In this document: one piece after another, positions 1 through 12,994 of the stretch
Layout: each line of letters begins with the position of its first letter
Numbering within the stretch: the stretch's first letter is position 1
Assembly (NCBI RefSeq): GCF_900119825.1
Contig: NZ_FPKR01000001.1
Span: forward strand, 1 to 64,000
Direction: 5' to 3'
Length of the DNA stretch: 64,000 bases
Origin: Chitinimonas taiwanensis DSM 18899
Lineage (GTDB): Bacteria > Pseudomonadota > Gammaproteobacteria > Burkholderiales > Chitinimonadaceae
Notes under the pieces: model-generated
What the model was told of the DNA's origin: nothing
The model's database searches: none
Seen by the model: the letters and a program-made list of their open reading frames with translations, nothing else
Program-made: the position numbers and the translations under genes

Positions 1-340
1 AAGCCGCGGTTTTAATCCATTCTGACCAGGGTTCACAGTACGGCAGCGATGACTGGCGTCGTTTCTGTGCCGCCAATAGGCTCGAACCCAGCATGAGTCG
101 GCGAGGGAACTGCTGGGACAATGCGGTCGCTGAATCTTTCTTCAGTAGCCTGAAAAAGGAACGTATCCGTAAGCGCATCTACAAAACGCGTGAATTGGCT
201 CGCGCCGATGTATTTGACTATATCGAAGCGCTTTACAACCGTGTCCGCCGTCATAGCCATCTTGGCGGCGTCAGTCCCGAGGCCTTTGAACTAGCCGCGG
301 CGTGAGGCTGGAGGTTGTCTACCGTTTCCGGGACAGTCCA
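1..340 (+). mobile_element. IS3-family insertion sequence, right-end fragment
   Basis: The window opens inside an IS3-family element. The visible part is the C-terminal part of the OrfB transposase, its stop codon at 303-305, and a non-coding tail ending in gggacagtcca at 330-340. The terminal CA and the position just after orfB fit the right inverted repeat of this family, with about 312-340 as the likely repeat. The left end lies outside the window, so the repeat pair and target duplication cannot be confirmed. The flanking gat at 341-343 is a candidate 3-bp duplication. Confidence 0.75.
3..305 (+). CDS. IS3-family transposase OrfB, C-terminal part (partial)
   Basis: This is the C-terminal catalytic part of a DDE integrase-type transposase that cuts and joins the ends of the IS. 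The reading frame is open to the left edge, so about 100 residues of a usual 270-300 are visible. HSDQGSQY near residue 6 holds the second catalytic Asp. WDNAVAESFF carries the catalytic Glu. The tail RRHSHLGGVSPEAFE is typical of IS3-group OrfB. An internal ATG at 93 could be mistaken for a start, but conserved sequence runs upstream of it. Whether the full element is intact cannot be seen. Confidence 0.85.
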   Translation, partial: AAVLIHSDQGSQYGSDDWRRFCAANRLEPSMSRRGNCWDNAVAESFFSSLKKERIRKRIYKTRELARADVFDYIEALYNRVRRHSHLGGVSPEAFELAAA

Positions 341-479
341 GATTTGGTGTCTAGCTGATGCGGGACTAGCGTAGACATTTTTCTGCACACTGGTTGAGGA
401 AACAAAACACACCAAGCCTCGGGGGAAGTACGCCATGAGGCATATGCAGGCAAAACCGCTATTACGTGACCCGATTTTT

Positions 480-2336
<1,857 letters not shown>

Positions 2337-2528
2337 GGGGGGCCTCCTCAGGCAGGGCTGGCTATCGCTGTGTTTGTGGCCAGTCCGCCCGATTCTGCCC
2401 GCCCGCTGTGGCGCTGCCAATGCACGGGGCGCACAGCAATGCTGCGCTGTGGCGGATACGGGAATATATTGCTGATCAGGCGCTTACCCGCGCCCCGCCA
2501 CCCGACCGTGCAACCCATGAGGAAGCGC

Positions 2529-3263
2529 ATGTTCCGCCCCGCCGCCCTCATCGTCTTCCTGCTCGCCCTGCCGCCGGCCCAGGCGCAGTTACGCGTGTGC
2601 GTGGAAAACGATTGGGCGCCGATGGCCTTTGCGCGCGAGGGCAAGCCGGCCGGCGCGATGGTGGACCTGGCAGCCGAGGCTTTTCAGGCGGCCGGGCTGA
2701 CGGTGAGCTTTGAAAGCGGCAGCTACAACCGCTGCCTGGCACTGACCCGGCGCGGTCACTACCAGGCCATGCTGGATGTGGCGCAGAACAGCGAGCGCCA
2801 GCCGCAATTCATCTGGCCCAGCCAGCCGCTGCTGGTACTACCGCTGCACTTGATTGGTAGCAAGCCCGGCACGGCCAGCCCCGGCGATTACAGCGTGCTG
2901 CGCGGACTGCGCGTGGGCATGACCCTGGGTTATGAATACCCGGATGCGCTGTTGCAGCAGCGGCTGGTACGCGTGGTGTCGCCCAGCGAGCAGGCGAACT
3001 TCCACCAGCTACTGGCGGGCGGGATTGATGTGATGGTGTTGTCGGCCGGTTCCTACCAGGCGCTGCGCGAGGCGGCGCAGCTGAAGGAGGGCGAAGCCCC
3101 GCATGATTGGGGGCGAGTGGATGAGCTGGCGCTGTATATCGCCTTCCATGCGCGCCACCCACAGGCAGCACACTGGGCCACGGCCATCAGCCATAGCCTG
3201 CAGGGCCTGCAGCGTAGCGGTGCGCCGCAGCGCATTCTGCAACGCTGGCAGGCGCGCCCCTAG
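2529..3263 (+). CDS. Periplasmic solute-binding protein, family 3
   Basis: An exported protein of about 244 residues of the bacterial extracellular solute-binding family 3, which captures amino acids or small organic ligands in the periplasm. The N-terminus MFRPAALIVFLLALPPAQA is a type I signal peptide, and mature LRVCVENDWAPMAF is the usual first strand. I chose ATG 2529 because AGGAA precedes it by a good distance; ATG 2517 has no ribosome site. No permease or ATPase genes of an importer are adjacent, so it may be an orphan receptor or a signalling binding protein. The divergent exporter at 480-2336 is not its obvious partner. Confidence 0.75.
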   Translation: MFRPAALIVFLLALPPAQAQLRVCVENDWAPMAFAREGKPAGAMVDLAAEAFQAAGLTVSFESGSYNRCLALTRRGHYQAMLDVAQNSERQPQFIWPSQPLLVLPLHLIGSKPGTASPGDYSVLRGLRVGMTLGYEYPDALLQQRLVRVVSPSEQANFHQLLAGGIDVMVLSAGSYQALREAAQLKEGEAPHDWGRVDELALYIAFHARHPQAAHWATAISHSLQGLQRSGAPQRILQRWQARP

Positions 3264-3297
3264 GGAGGCAGCCCAGTCAGACGAGTAAGTCGACGCC

Positions 3298-3555
3298 TCA
3301 ATAGCGCTTGAGCTTGCAGTCGATCTTCACATAGCCAAGCTCCAGGCTCAGCTCATAGCTGTCCTTGTTCACCACCATGCTCAGTACATCGGTGGAGAAA
3401 TTGAACATCATCTTCAAATAGGCCTTCAGGTCTTCCTTGCTGGCATGGCCTAGCCCGGTCTCGCGGTCTTGCAGGAACTTGTCGATGCGGGTGAGCACGG
3501 CGGCGATCTCCTTGCGGGCATCGTCAGCGGGCGAGATATCGAAATCGAGAATCAT
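3298..3555 (-). CDS. Small protein of unknown function (85 residues)
   Basis: I do not recognise this 85-residue protein. It starts MILDFDISPADDARKEI, has no signal peptide or membrane segment, and looks soluble and mostly helical in its first two thirds. The end, YELSLELGYVKIDCKLKRY, looks like two beta strands. It converges on the solute-binding protein gene, with only about 35 bases between the stops, and diverges from the hydrolase gene at 3708. No strong ribosome site precedes ATG 3555. It is supported by its clean fit into the gap between neighbours and by ordinary amino-acid composition. Confidence 0.6.
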   Translation of the reverse strand: MILDFDISPADDARKEIAAVLTRIDKFLQDRETGLGHASKEDLKAYLKMMFNFSTDVLSMVVNKDSYELSLELGYVKIDCKLKRY

Positions 3556-3707
3556 GATGGGCTTTGCATTCGCAGCGAGGGATAACAGATAGCGCTGATT
3601 TTGCCAGATAGTTTGCTGCTACTGACTAAGGCAATCGCTCGCTTGGCGGGCTTTGGCCGGATAATGGCCAGGCAGCGCCGCCCAACCGCCACCGAGCCGA
3701 CAGCCCC

Positions 3708-4868
3708 ATGCCCACTACGCCCCCCAAGCCACCTAGCGCCGGCTATCTGCCCGCCGCCAAAGCCGCCTTCGAGCAGACCGCCGGCCAGGTGGAAGCCATG
3801 CATAGGGCGATTGCCGACAAGTCCTTCGACACCCTGCAGCGCGTGCCGGTGATCAGCGTGCCAGTCAAGCTGGTGCGCAGCGTGCACGACGCGGTGCTCG
3901 GTGGCGCGTATGGCGCAGTGCGCCTGGGCGGGCGCGGACTATTGGGGCTGGCCGGGGCCATCTGGCGCCCCAAGCCCAGCCAGCAGCCGGCCAGCCGGCT
4001 GCAAAGCGCGCTGAATGGCGCGTTTGGCGATGCACTGCAGGCCGATGCCAATCCGCTGGCCTTCGAGATGGCGCTGTACGCACATGGCGCGAGCGAGCCG
4101 CTGAGCCGCGCAGCGCTGGCCGATGCGCTGCAGGCGCACAACGGCAAGCTGTGCGTGCTGATCCACGGCCTGGCGCTGGATGAGCGCTGCTGGCAGGGCG
4201 AGGGCGCCTTCGGACCGCGCCTGCAGGCGGAGTTCGGCTATCTACCCGTCTACCTGCGCTACAACAGCGGCCTGCCGATACAGGCGAATGCAGCGGCACT
4301 GGCCGGCTATCTGGAAGACAGCCTGGCCGGGCTGCCTGGCCTGCATGAGCTAGTGCTCGTCGGGCACAGCATGGGCGGTCTGCTGGCACGCAGCGCCAGC
4401 TACCAGGCCAGCCAGCAACAGCTGCGCTGGCTGGGCGCGCTACGCATGGTGGTGTGCGTGGGCTCGCCGCATCGCGGTGCACCGCTCGAACGCATCGGCC
4501 GCCTGCTTACCGTGGCCATGCAGGTGAGCAAGGTCAGCAGCCCGCTGGCTGAGCTGGCCGCCCAACGTAGCCAAGGCGTGCAGGACCTGCACCACGGTCT
4601 GCTCGACCCGATCAGCGGCCAGACCGAGCCGCTGGTGGCCGGCGTGGCCTACCGCCTCGTGGCCAGCACCATGTTGCGCCACCCGCAGCAGCCAGCCGCG
4701 CAGATGCTGGGTGATGGCCTGGTGCCGCTGCGCAGCGCGACCGACCCTGATCTGATGGGTGATGTGGCACGCGTCGAGCTGGGTGGCATCGGCCATATGG
4801 GCCAGCTCAGGCACCCGGCCGTGTATGCGGCGCTGCAGCAGTGGCTGAGGAGCATCACGCCACACTGA
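3708..4868 (+). CDS. Alpha/beta hydrolase (PGAP1/lipase-like esterase)
   Basis: A 386-residue serine hydrolase. VLIHGLALDERCW near residue 145 is the oxyanion-hole region, LVGHSMGGLLA near 220 is the nucleophile elbow with Ser in GHSMG, and VGSPHRGAPLER follows, as in triacylglycerol lipase and PGAP1-like enzymes. A late GHMGQL supplies a plausible catalytic His. The first roughly 130 residues are an extra helical, Ala/Gly-rich region with a mildly hydrophobic stretch (VRLGGRGLLGLAGAI) that could touch the membrane; I see no signal peptide. The substrate is unknown; a lipid or ester is likely from the family. Confidence 0.75.
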   Translation: MPTTPPKPPSAGYLPAAKAAFEQTAGQVEAMHRAIADKSFDTLQRVPVISVPVKLVRSVHDAVLGGAYGAVRLGGRGLLGLAGAIWRPKPSQQPASRLQSALNGAFGDALQADANPLAFEMALYAHGASEPLSRAALADALQAHNGKLCVLIHGLALDERCWQGEGAFGPRLQAEFGYLPVYLRYNSGLPIQANAAALAGYLEDSLAGLPGLHELVLVGHSMGGLLARSASYQASQQQLRWLGALRMVVCVGSPHRGAPLERIGRLLTVAMQVSKVSSPLAELAAQRSQGVQDLHHGLLDPISGQTEPLVAGVAYRLVASTMLRHPQQPAAQMLGDGLVPLRSATDPDLMGDVARVELGGIGHMGQLRHPAVYAALQQWLRSITPH

Positions 4869-4946
4869 TCAGGCAGGCCTTGCCTATAGTGTTGGATAGC
4901 TGCCTCGGCCACAGGCCCGCCAGGCGCTCGCCACGGAGACAAAGCC

Positions 4947-6983
4947 ATGCTGAAAGCCTTTCGCAATGCCCGTATTTCCCTGCAGGTACTGATCGTCTGC
5001 AGCCTGGTCTGCACCATCGTATTCAGCGCCATCACCGTTTACGTGGCCACCCAGACCCGTGCCGTGGCGGTGTCGGAAGCCAAGCGCAATCTGGGCAATA
5101 CCCTGAATGTGCTGAATGGCCTGCTGGATGTGGCCTATAGCGCGGCCAAGCGGCGCGGTGAACGCGAGATTTCCATCTTCCATGACTATATCGGCGGCAC
5201 ATTGAAGCCGAATGGCGAGACTGTGGAGCTGGCCGGCATGAGCGTGCCGGTGCTGGCCACCGATACCCAGGTGATGACCGGCAATCTGGCCCCGCTGGAA
5301 GCGTTCAAGAAGGCCAGCGATGGGCTGGAAGGCGCGGTGGTGCAGCGCGTGGGCGACAAGTTCGTGCGCACCGCCACCCTGCTGAAGAAGGACGACAAGC
5401 CCATGGTGGGCAGCATCATCAAGGACGATGACCCGGTGGCCGCCGCCATCCTGGCCGGCAAGCCTTATCTGGACATCATCCTGCGCAATGGCAAATACAG
5501 CGTAAGCCGTGCCGAGCCGATCAAGGGGGAAGACGGCGCCCTACTCGGCTATTACTCGGTACGCGTGCCGCTGGCGGGCGATATCGAGGCGGTGAACAAG
5601 ATCCTCGCCGGCATCACCATCGGCCGAAGCGGTTCCGTCTTCGCCATGGCGCCCGAGGAAGGGGAGGACCTGGGGCGGCTGATGATCGCGCGCGACAATG
5701 TCGGCAAGACCGTACGCGAGCTGGGTGACCCGGCCATGCAGGACGTGGCGCGCGAGCTCTTGGCCAACCCGCAGGGCGACTTCCATTACCAGACGGCACG
5801 CGATGGTGACCAGGCCGAGAAATTCGTCGTGTATGCCTACAACCCGAACTGGAAATGGCATATCGCGGCTGGCAGCTTTACCGATGAGTTCATCCAGGGC
5901 GCGCTCGATCTGCAGCGCAAGCTGATCCTGCTGAGCGTGGTATCGGCGCTGGTGACCGTGCTGCTGCTGTATCTGACCATCTCGGCGCGCCTGCAGCCGC
6001 TGAAAAGCGTGCAATCGGGCCTGGCAGCCATCGGCCAGGGGCGCTTCTCCACCCGCCTGCCGGAAGGACAGCCGCGTTCGCATAACGAGATGGACAATCT
6101 GGCCCAGGAGATCAATGGCATGGCCGGCAAGCTGGGCGAGCTTGTGCACGGCGTCAGCGTAGCCTCGACCCAGGTGAATGAATCGGCCGCCGCGCTGAAG
6201 AATCAGACCAGTGAAATTGCCGATGCCAGCCAGCAGCAAAGCCGCGCAGCCTCGGAAATGGCTGCCGCCATGGAAGAGCTGTCGCAAAGCATTGCCGAGG
6301 TGGCCAGCCATACCCAGTCGGCCAGCCAGCTGACCCACGCGGTGCGCGACTCGGCCAATCTGGGCCGCCAGCGCATCGAATCGAGCATGCAGGAAATGGG
6401 CAATATCTCCAGCGCGGTGGACGAGAGCGCACAGGCCATCGTCAGTCTGGGCGAGCATTCCAAGGAAATCACCGGCATCGTGAGCACGATCCGTGATATC
6501 GCCGAGCAGACCAATCTGCTCGCGCTGAATGCCGCCATCGAGGCAGCCCGCGCGGGCGAGTATGGGCGCGGCTTCGCGGTGGTGGCCGACGAGGTGCGCA
6601 AGCTGGCTGAGCGCACCAGCAGCTCCACCGGCGAGATTACCCAGATGGTGGCCGGCATCCAGACTGAGACGCAGAACGCCGCACAACGCATGCAGGTGGT
6701 GAATCGCATGACCCAGGATGGCGTGCAGACCGTGCGCGCCGCTGGCGAAGTACTGGCGGAGATCAGCCGCCAGTCCGAGCAGGTGGTGACCATCGTCAGC
6801 GATATTGCCGATGCCACGCGCGAGCAGACCACGGCCAGCCATGTCGTGGCGCAAAGCGTGGAGCGCATCGCCAATATGGCGCAACAGAACGCCGAGGCAT
6901 GCGCGCTGGAAGATGAAACCGCCAACCAGCTGGCTGGCGTGGCCGTTACCCTGAACGGCCGCCTGAGCGGGCTGAGCGCCTAG
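4947..6983 (+). CDS. Methyl-accepting chemotaxis protein with periplasmic Cache sensor
   Basis: A 678-residue transmembrane chemoreceptor. The first membrane helix is [21 protein letters not shown] large periplasmic region of about 290 residues follows and resembles the Cache3/Cache2 fusion sensors that bind small metabolites. The second helix [20 protein letters not shown] leads into a HAMP region. The C-terminal coiled coil carries the signalling tip, with [20 protein letters not shown] and the [17 protein letters not shown] stretch that binds CheA/CheW. There is no C-terminal NWETF-type tether for CheR/CheB. GGAGA lies just upstream of ATG 4947. No che genes are in the window, so it must feed a distant array. 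The ligand is unknown. Confidence 0.9.
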   Translation: MLKAFRNARISLQVLIVCSLVCTIVFSAITVYVATQTRAVAVSEAKRNLGNTLNVLNGLLDVAYSAAKRRGEREISIFHDYIGGTLKPNGETVELAGMSVPVLATDTQVMTGNLAPLEAFKKASDGLEGAVVQRVGDKFVRTATLLKKDDKPMVGSIIKDDDPVAAAILAGKPYLDIILRNGKYSVSRAEPIKGEDGALLGYYSVRVPLAGDIEAVNKILAGITIGRSGSVFAMAPEEGEDLGRLMIARDNVGKTVRELGDPAMQDVARELLANPQGDFHYQTARDGDQAEKFVVYAYNPNWKWHIAAGSFTDEFIQGALDLQRKLILLSVVSALVTVLLLYLTISARLQPLKSVQSGLAAIGQGRFSTRLPEGQPRSHNEMDNLAQEINGMAGKLGELVHGVSVASTQVNESAAALKNQTSEIADASQQQSRAASEMAAAMEELSQSIAEVASHTQSASQLTHAVRDSANLGRQRIESSMQEMGNISSAVDESAQAIVSLGEHSKEITGIVSTIRDIAEQTNLLALNAAIEAARAGEYGRGFAVVADEVRKLAERTSSSTGEITQMVAGIQTETQNAAQRMQVVNRMTQDGVQTVRAAGEVLAEISRQSEQVVTIVSDIADATREQTTASHVVAQSVERIANMAQQNAEACALEDETANQLAGVAVTLNGRLSGLSA

Positions 6984-7056
6984 CGCATCACGCACCGGGG
7001 CTTTCACCGGCAAGGCGGTTACAATGCCGCCTTGATTCCCTTATCCAAACTGTCCC

Positions 7057-8865
<1,809 letters not shown>

Positions 8866-9927
8866 GTGGCCATCGCAAAAGTATCCATCCTGATTCCATA
8901 TTACAACGACACGGCGCATATTGAGGCGGCCATTCAATCGGCTTATGCCCAGACCTACCCGAACTGGGAGGTGATTGTGGTTGACGACTGCTCTCCGAAA
9001 CCGGAGGCAGCGGCCTTGATACGTTCCCTGCAGCAGAAATATGGCTTTACGCTGCTCAGTCCTGCGCGAAATGGCGGGGCCACGCGCGCCTTGCAGCTTG
9101 CGTTTGAACATGCGAGTGGCGATTACATCTCGATCTTGTCTCAGGATGATCTCTACACGCCGGATAAACTTGCCAAGGCCATGCAGGCCATCACGTCCGA
9201 AGCGCTAGATGCCGTTTATTTCAATGGGGCCATCATCGGTGACGACTATCCGAGTACGCCCCCTAAGCCCTTCGAAACGGCTGAAGTAGAGCACGCCCAG
9301 TCAAGCGGAGGCTGCGCAGCGGTTTCCAGCCTACTGGCATCCAATGACACCCATGGTTGCCTGCTGACCCAAGGGGCCGTCTACTCGCACCGCCTCTACG
9401 GCGAACTAAGCTGGGTCAGAGAGAAATTCATCCTCGACGACTATCCCATGTCGGTCATTGTCTGGCGGGACTACAAAGTCCGCTTTTACCCTGATGTCGT
9501 GTATCTGTATCGGCATCACGATAACAATATCCACAAGCAGTATTGGCGCTGGTTCCCCGCGCGGCTGCAGGTCGTCGCCGAGCTTGTGGAGCCGGAACGA
9601 AGGCTTGATACGCTGGCGTTCTATCTGATGAATATGGGGGAGTTTTCCATGCAGAATCGACGCCACGATGATGCGGCTCGTTTCATCGCGGCGGGCATGA
9701 TGCTGGCGGACTCCAGCGGCAACCAGAAGCTTGCGATGAGCCTGTTCAGCAAATTGGCCGGCAAGATGAGTCGCGAGTCAAGCCAGGCGCTCAACAGCCG
9801 CATGCATGCGCTCTTGGGTCGGCAGTCCTTAAAAGGGCGTTTGGTCGGTGTCATGAAGCGAATACTGATCGGCCTGGTGCCCGTGCGCGCTTGGCGCAAG
9901 CAGTTGCGCAAGAAGCTGGCCATTTAG
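8866..9927 (+). CDS. Glycosyltransferase family 2
   Basis: A 353-residue GT-A fold glycosyltransferase expected to add a sugar to lipopolysaccharide or another surface glycan from a nucleotide sugar at the inner face of the membrane. VSILIPYYNDTAHIEAAIQS is the classic N-terminal strand-loop-helix. VIVVDDCS binds the nucleotide and LSQDDLY is the DxD-like metal motif. The C-terminal part after about residue 220 is not recognisable. The start is GTG 8866, immediately after the msbA stop, with GAGGAG about 15 bases upstream, so translation is probably coupled. Codon use looks less GC-rich at third positions than in msbA, as if the glycan genes were acquired. Confidence 0.8.
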   Translation: MAIAKVSILIPYYNDTAHIEAAIQSAYAQTYPNWEVIVVDDCSPKPEAAALIRSLQQKYGFTLLSPARNGGATRALQLAFEHASGDYISILSQDDLYTPDKLAKAMQAITSEALDAVYFNGAIIGDDYPSTPPKPFETAEVEHAQSSGGCAAVSSLLASNDTHGCLLTQGAVYSHRLYGELSWVREKFILDDYPMSVIVWRDYKVRFYPDVVYLYRHHDNNIHKQYWRWFPARLQVVAELVEPERRLDTLAFYLMNMGEFSMQNRRHDDAARFIAAGMMLADSSGNQKLAMSLFSKLAGKMSRESSQALNSRMHALLGRQSLKGRLVGVMKRILIGLVPVRAWRKQLRKKLAI

Positions 9928-9955
9928 GCCTGTCCGTCCTTGGAATACCTTCAAA

Positions 9956-10903
9956 ATGCAACAGCCCAAGATCAGTATTCTCATCCCGACTTACAACTAT
10001 GCCCGCTTTATCGGCCAAGCCCTGCAGTCCTTACTGAGGCAGGATTGCACAGATTTCGAAGTTATCATCAGTGACGACGCCTCCACAGATGGCACCGAGG
10101 CGGTGGTGCGCCAACACATCGGCCATGATCCGCGCTTCATCTTCCATCGGCACACCACCAATCTTGGCATGGTGGCCAATTGGAATTGGTGCCTAGCCCA
10201 GGCCAAGGGGGAGTATGTCCAGTATTTGTTTGGTGATGACTTTTTCATTAGCCCTGCGACTTTATCGACCCTTGCCAAGGCCCTGGATGCCCACCCGCGC
10301 GCAACACTTGCAGTTTCTGCCCGGCGTACAGCGGATGAGCATGACATGCTGGGCAGACGTATGCTCGACCTAGGGAAGGGCGGGCTTTATTCTGGACAAG
10401 CCGTTATCTGGCACTGTTTAACCCACGGAGAGAATAAGGTGGGCGAGCCCTCGGTCGTGATGTTCCGCCGAGCATACGCCGATCAAGGATTTGACCCGCA
10501 TTACAAGCAGCTGGTCGACTTAGCGTTGTGGTTACGTCTTTGCCAGCAGGGAGAGCTGGTCTTTATCGACACGCCTTTGTGCGCGTTTCGTGTCCATGGC
10601 CTGCAGCAAAGCGCGGTCAATGCACAGAACAAAAGCACGCGTCTGGAACTGTATGAACTGTTTCGCAGCTATCTGCCATCCAGTTCCCACGCAGTTGCAT
10701 CGCCGCTATTGCGTCTTAGCTATCGGACAGGTGTGTACCGGATCATGTACCAACTAAGGAAGGATGGCTTGTCTGCGCCGCCCATCATGGCAGCCCATCA
10801 GTATCTGGCGCGACTTCTACCGCGGCCTTGGTATTGGATAGCGGCGTGCCATTATCGCCTGCAACGGATTCAAGCCAATTTCCGGCGCATTTTGGACAAG
10901 TAA
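9956..10903 (+). CDS. Glycosyltransferase family 2
   Basis: A 315-residue family 2 glycosyltransferase. It begins PKISILIPTYNYARFIGQAL, followed by FEVIISDDASTDGT for nucleotide binding and YLFGDDFF as the metal-binding DxD-like motif. VDLALWLRLCQQGE is the usual helix before the acceptor site. It sits 28 bases after the previous glycosyltransferase and before the deoxyaminosugar genes, so it likely transfers a sugar of the same glycan. It shares the lower GC look of its neighbour. Donor and acceptor cannot be told from sequence. Confidence 0.8.
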   Translation: MQQPKISILIPTYNYARFIGQALQSLLRQDCTDFEVIISDDASTDGTEAVVRQHIGHDPRFIFHRHTTNLGMVANWNWCLAQAKGEYVQYLFGDDFFISPATLSTLAKALDAHPRATLAVSARRTADEHDMLGRRMLDLGKGGLYSGQAVIWHCLTHGENKVGEPSVVMFRRAYADQGFDPHYKQLVDLALWLRLCQQGELVFIDTPLCAFRVHGLQQSAVNAQNKSTRLELYELFRSYLPSSSHAVASPLLRLSYRTGVYRIMYQLRKDGLSAPPIMAAHQYLARLLPRPWYWIAACHYRLQRIQANFRRILDK

Positions 10904-10975
10904 TTCGCTAGCCATTAGCAATGGTTCGGCAGCCACCCTGCCGGGCTGATCAATGCGATCAAAGAAGAATCAACT

Positions 10976-11386
10976 ATGGATATTCGGCTGTTCCCCTTAC
11001 AAAAGCACGGTGATGATCGCGGCTCGCTGATTGCGCTGGAAGAGGGGCGTAATGTGCCCTTCACCGTGCGGCGCGTGTATTACCTGTTTGAAACCAAGCC
11101 TGGCGTACGGCGTGGCTTTCATGCCCATCGCGATTTGAAGCAGCTGGTGGTGGCGGTGCGCGGTAGCTGCCGCTTTCTGCTCGACGATGGTCGCGAGCAG
11201 ATCGAACTGCTGCTCGACAATCCGGCGCAGGGGCTGCTGGTGGAATCGATGATCTGGCGTGAGATGTATGACTTCTCGGAAGACTGCGTATTGATGGTGC
11301 TTGCTAGCGCGCTGTATGACGAAAGCGACTATATCCGCGACAAGGCCCAGTTCATGGCCTTGGTCGAACAGGAGCCGCAGGCATGA
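10976..11386 (+). CDS. dTDP-4-oxo-6-deoxyhexose 3,4-ketoisomerase (FdtA/QdtA, WxcM-like cupin)
   Basis: A 136-residue single-domain cupin of the FdtA/QdtA family. It moves the keto group of dTDP-4-keto-6-deoxyglucose from C4 to C3, giving the substrate for the aminotransferase. The motif [19 protein letters not shown] carries the active-site His pair, and [10 protein letters not shown] ends the fold as in the family. Length matches known members (about 135-140). It is followed, with a 4-base overlap, by the acetyltransferase and then by the aminotransferase, the complete three-step set for a 3-acetamido-3,6-dideoxyhexose. Whether the product is the galacto (Fuc3NAc) or gluco (Qui3NAc) form cannot be decided here. 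Confidence 0.85.
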   Translation: MDIRLFPLQKHGDDRGSLIALEEGRNVPFTVRRVYYLFETKPGVRRGFHAHRDLKQLVVAVRGSCRFLLDDGREQIELLLDNPAQGLLVESMIWREMYDFSEDCVLMVLASALYDESDYIRDKAQFMALVEQEPQA

Positions 11387-11835
11387 TTCATCCGCTTAGC
11401 GATGTGCAAAGCACGCAGATTGGTGCCGGCAGTCGGGTGTGGCAGTTCGTGGTCATCCTGGCCGGCGCGCGCATTGGCCGCGATGCCAATATCTGCTCGC
11501 ACTGCCTGATCGAGAACGATGTGCTGATTGGCGACCGGGTGACGGTAAAATCCGGCGTCCAGCTGTGGGACGGCATCACCCTGGAAGACGATGTGTTTGT
11601 CGGGCCGAACGTGACCTTCAGCAATGATCCGTTTCCGCGCTCCAAACAATATCCGGCCAGTTTTCCACGCACGTTGGTTCAGGCGGGTGCCTCCATTGGT
11701 GCCAATGCCACGATCCTGCCCGGCATTACCATAGGCGCAGGCGCCATGGTGGGTGCCGGTAGCGTGGTGACCCGCGATGTCCCGCCGCATAGCGTGGTGG
11801 TCGGCAATCCTGCCCGTGTGCTGCGCACGCTGTAA
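11383..11835 (+). CDS. Sugar N-acetyltransferase, left-handed beta helix (FdtC/QdtC-like)
   Basis: A 150-residue acyltransferase that should acetylate the 3-amino group of the dTDP-3-amino-3,6-dideoxyhexose using acetyl-CoA. Hexapeptide repeats are clear: [88 protein letters not shown] is the usual C-terminal coil. The ATG at 11383 overlaps the ketoisomerase stop (ATGA), implying translational coupling. It shares its layout with WbbJ/VioB-type trimeric enzymes; the operon context fixes the likely substrate. Confidence 0.85.
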   Translation: MIHPLSDVQSTQIGAGSRVWQFVVILAGARIGRDANICSHCLIENDVLIGDRVTVKSGVQLWDGITLEDDVFVGPNVTFSNDPFPRSKQYPASFPRTLVQAGASIGANATILPGITIGAGAMVGAGSVVTRDVPPHSVVVGNPARVLRTL

Positions 11836-11857
11836 TCCGTATTCTCCGAGTCTTCTT

Positions 11858-12955
11858 ATGTCTATTCCCTTTCTCGATCTCCAAGCCATCAACCAGCGCC
11901 AAGCCGATGCCCTGAAAGCCGCGTTTGCACGCGTGCTCGAATCCGGCTGGTACATCCTGGGTAAAGAGGTGCAGCAATTCGAAGCTGATTTCGCCCAGTA
12001 TTGCGGCAGCCAGCATGCGATTGGTGTCAGCAACGGCCTCGACGCCCTGCACCTGATCCTGCGCGGCTATGGCATCGGTGCCGGCGACGAGGTCATCGTG
12101 CCCTCGAACACCTATATCGCCACCTGGCTTGCCGTGACTTATGCCGGCGCCACCCCGGTGCCGGTTGAACCGGTGGAAGCCACTTACAATCTCGACCCCG
12201 CGCGCATTGAAGCCGCCATCACGCCGCGCACGCGCGCCATCATGGCCGTGCACCTGTATGGCCAGCCGGCGGATATGGACCCTATCCTGGCCATTGCCGC
12301 CAAGCATGGTTTGAAGGTGATCGAGGATGCCGCACAGGCGCATGGCGCGTACTACAAGGGTCGCCGTGTCGGTACCCTAGGCGATGCCGCCGGCTTCAGC
12401 TTCTATCCGGGCAAGAATCTCGGCGCGCTGGGCGACGCGGGCGCCGTCACCACCAATGACCCGGTCTTGGCCGAGCAGGTGCGCGTCTTGCTCAACTACG
12501 GCTCGCGCACCAAGTATGTCAACGAGGTGCAGGGTTACAACTGCCGCCTGGATGAGCTGCAGGCCGCGCTGCTCGGCGCCAAGCTGAATCTGTTGGATGC
12601 CGATAATGCCCGCCGACGTGCCATAGCGGCGCGCTATCTGGCCGGCTTGCAAGGCTTGCCGCTCCAGCTGCCCAGCGTGCCAGAGGGTATGGAACCGGTC
12701 TGGCATCTATTCGTCGTACGCCATGCACAGCGCAACCAGCTACAGGCGCGCCTGCAAGCAGCAGGGGTTGGCACGGTCATTCATTACCCCACGCCACCGC
12801 ATCTGCAACCCGCCTATGCCGAGCTGTCGATTGCGCGCGGGCAGTTGCCGATTGCCGAGCGCATCCATGAGGAAGTACTGAGCCTGCCCATGGGACCACA
12901 TCTCTCCGACGCCGACGTCGACGCCGTGATTGCAGCTGTACGTGCGGCCCTTTAA
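11858..12955 (+). CDS. dTDP-3-oxo-6-deoxyhexose aminotransferase (FdtB/QdtB, DegT/DnrJ/EryC1/StrS family)
   Basis: A 365-residue PLP-dependent sugar aminotransferase that converts the 3-keto sugar to the 3-amino sugar with glutamate as likely donor. [18 protein letters not shown] is the family N-terminus. [11 protein letters not shown] contains the PLP-binding Asp, and [18 protein letters not shown] holds the lysine that forms the internal aldimine (SFYPGKNLG). ATG 11858 is chosen because homologous sequence starts there; the frame is open further upstream inside the previous gene. It completes the ketoisomerase, aminotransferase, acetyltransferase trio. No rmlA or rmlB lies in the window, so dTDP-4-keto-6-deoxyglucose must come from genes elsewhere. 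Confidence 0.88.
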   Translation: MSIPFLDLQAINQRQADALKAAFARVLESGWYILGKEVQQFEADFAQYCGSQHAIGVSNGLDALHLILRGYGIGAGDEVIVPSNTYIATWLAVTYAGATPVPVEPVEATYNLDPARIEAAITPRTRAIMAVHLYGQPADMDPILAIAAKHGLKVIEDAAQAHGAYYKGRRVGTLGDAAGFSFYPGKNLGALGDAGAVTTNDPVLAEQVRVLLNYGSRTKYVNEVQGYNCRLDELQAALLGAKLNLLDADNARRRAIAARYLAGLQGLPLQLPSVPEGMEPVWHLFVVRHAQRNQLQARLQAAGVGTVIHYPTPPHLQPAYAELSIARGQLPIAERIHEEVLSLPMGPHLSDADVDAVIAAVRAAL

Positions 12956-12994
12956 TCCGACAGCTTGCCAACCTCCATTACCCACCTCTAGGCC

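Noticed and set aside
7011-7034. CAAGGCGG/CCGCCTTG hairpin with TACAAT before msbA
   Set aside because: No T tract for a terminator and no -35 at a proper distance for a promoter; left uncalled.
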